Shown here: piece after piece, positions 63,908-64,000 of the stretch
How positions within the stretch are numbered: the stretch's first letter is position 1
Layout: the number at the start of each line of letters is the position of its first letter
Assembly: GCA_017405945.1 (NCBI GenBank)
Contig: JAFQZL010000023.1
Location: 16,446 to 80,445 of the forward strand
Source of the DNA: Acidaminococcaceae bacterium
GTDB lineage: Bacteria > Bacillota > Negativicutes > Acidaminococcales > Acidaminococcaceae
Reading direction: 5' to 3'
Length of the DNA stretch: 64,000 nt
Program-made: the position numbers and the translations under genes
Notes under the pieces: model-generated
Told to the model about the DNA's origin: nothing
The model's database searches: none
Seen by the model: only the letters and a program-made list of their open reading frames with translations

Positions 63908-64000
63908 AACCGGCAACAATCTATCCTCCCGGGCCGCTTCCAGCCAAGTACTTTCGACGCGTGAGAGCTTAACTGCTGTGTTCGGGATGGGAACAGGTGG
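63908..64000 (-). rRNA. rrf: 5S ribosomal RNA, 3' part (cut by window edge)
   Basis: The minus strand reads CCATCCCGAACACAGCAG, then TTAAGCTCTCACGCG, GAAAGTACTTGGCTGGAAG and GGGAGGATAGATTGTTGCCG, the conserved 5S loops and 3' stem. The 5' end and the rest of the rRNA operon lie to the right of the window. The terminator at 63873-63901 follows. Confidence 0.95.

Overview
This 64-kb window is chromosomal core DNA from a low-to-moderate GC, diderm member of the Firmicutes, most likely class Negativicutes and perhaps the Acidaminococcaceae. The reasons are mixed. Gene order is strikingly Bacillus-like (dprA-topA-trmFO-xerC-codY and priA-def-fmt-rsmB-rlmN-prpC-pknB-rsgA-rpe), with RNase Y, CodY and a Gram-positive-type SOS box. 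Yet a type IV pilus secretin implies an outer membrane. The genus is inference only. No phage, insertion sequence, CRISPR array or tRNA was seen. The right edge enters a 5S rRNA gene of an rRNA operon.

Layout. 0-10.9 kb (all minus strand): start of an aminotransferase, a DMT exporter, a membrane-anchored metallophosphoesterase, then the codY-xerC-trmFO-topA-dprA block and a diacylglycerol glycosyltransferase-like gene. 11-12.4 kb: hydF, a maturase of [FeFe] hydrogenase, on the plus strand. 12.6-20 kb: a VTT-domain membrane protein, recG, rpmB (plus), a zinc-ribbon protein, RNase Y, recX and recA with an SOS-controlled promoter. 20-26.9 kb: DAHP synthase (plus), then an FMN-riboswitch-controlled riboflavin operon (ribD-ribE-ribBA-ribH) followed by hslO and an ACT-domain gene. 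26.9-38.8 kb: a long minus-strand translation and signalling operon from priA to rpe.

38.9-45.1 kb is the most accessory-like part. It holds a membrane-anchored NS_2-type nuclease, a DUF937 gene with a palindrome over its promoter, pilT and a short pilB, then divergently a PilP-like lipoprotein and a PilQ-like secretin. Together with dprA and recA elsewhere in the window, these could serve DNA uptake. 45.2-48.8 kb: a CapA-like protein, a sodium:solute symporter and an orphan lipoprotein. 49-52.6 kb: a TAXI-type TRAP system (binding protein, DUF1850 protein, fused permease). 52.7-54.9 kb: trpS and rarD. 55-57.6 kb: two tandem LarA-type nickel-dependent racemase homologues with all catalytic residues intact. 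57.8-63.7 kb: trkA followed by three different tandem trkH genes.

The observation I consider most novel is a pair of long hairpin elements (15953-16074 and 23217-23374) that share a common core in opposite orientations, apparently an undescribed palindromic dispersed repeat. Other points worth checking are the possible ATT start of RNase Y, the SOS operator filling the recA promoter spacer, the palindrome on the DUF937 promoter, the tandem duplication in HydF, the triple TrkH array and the twin LarA genes.
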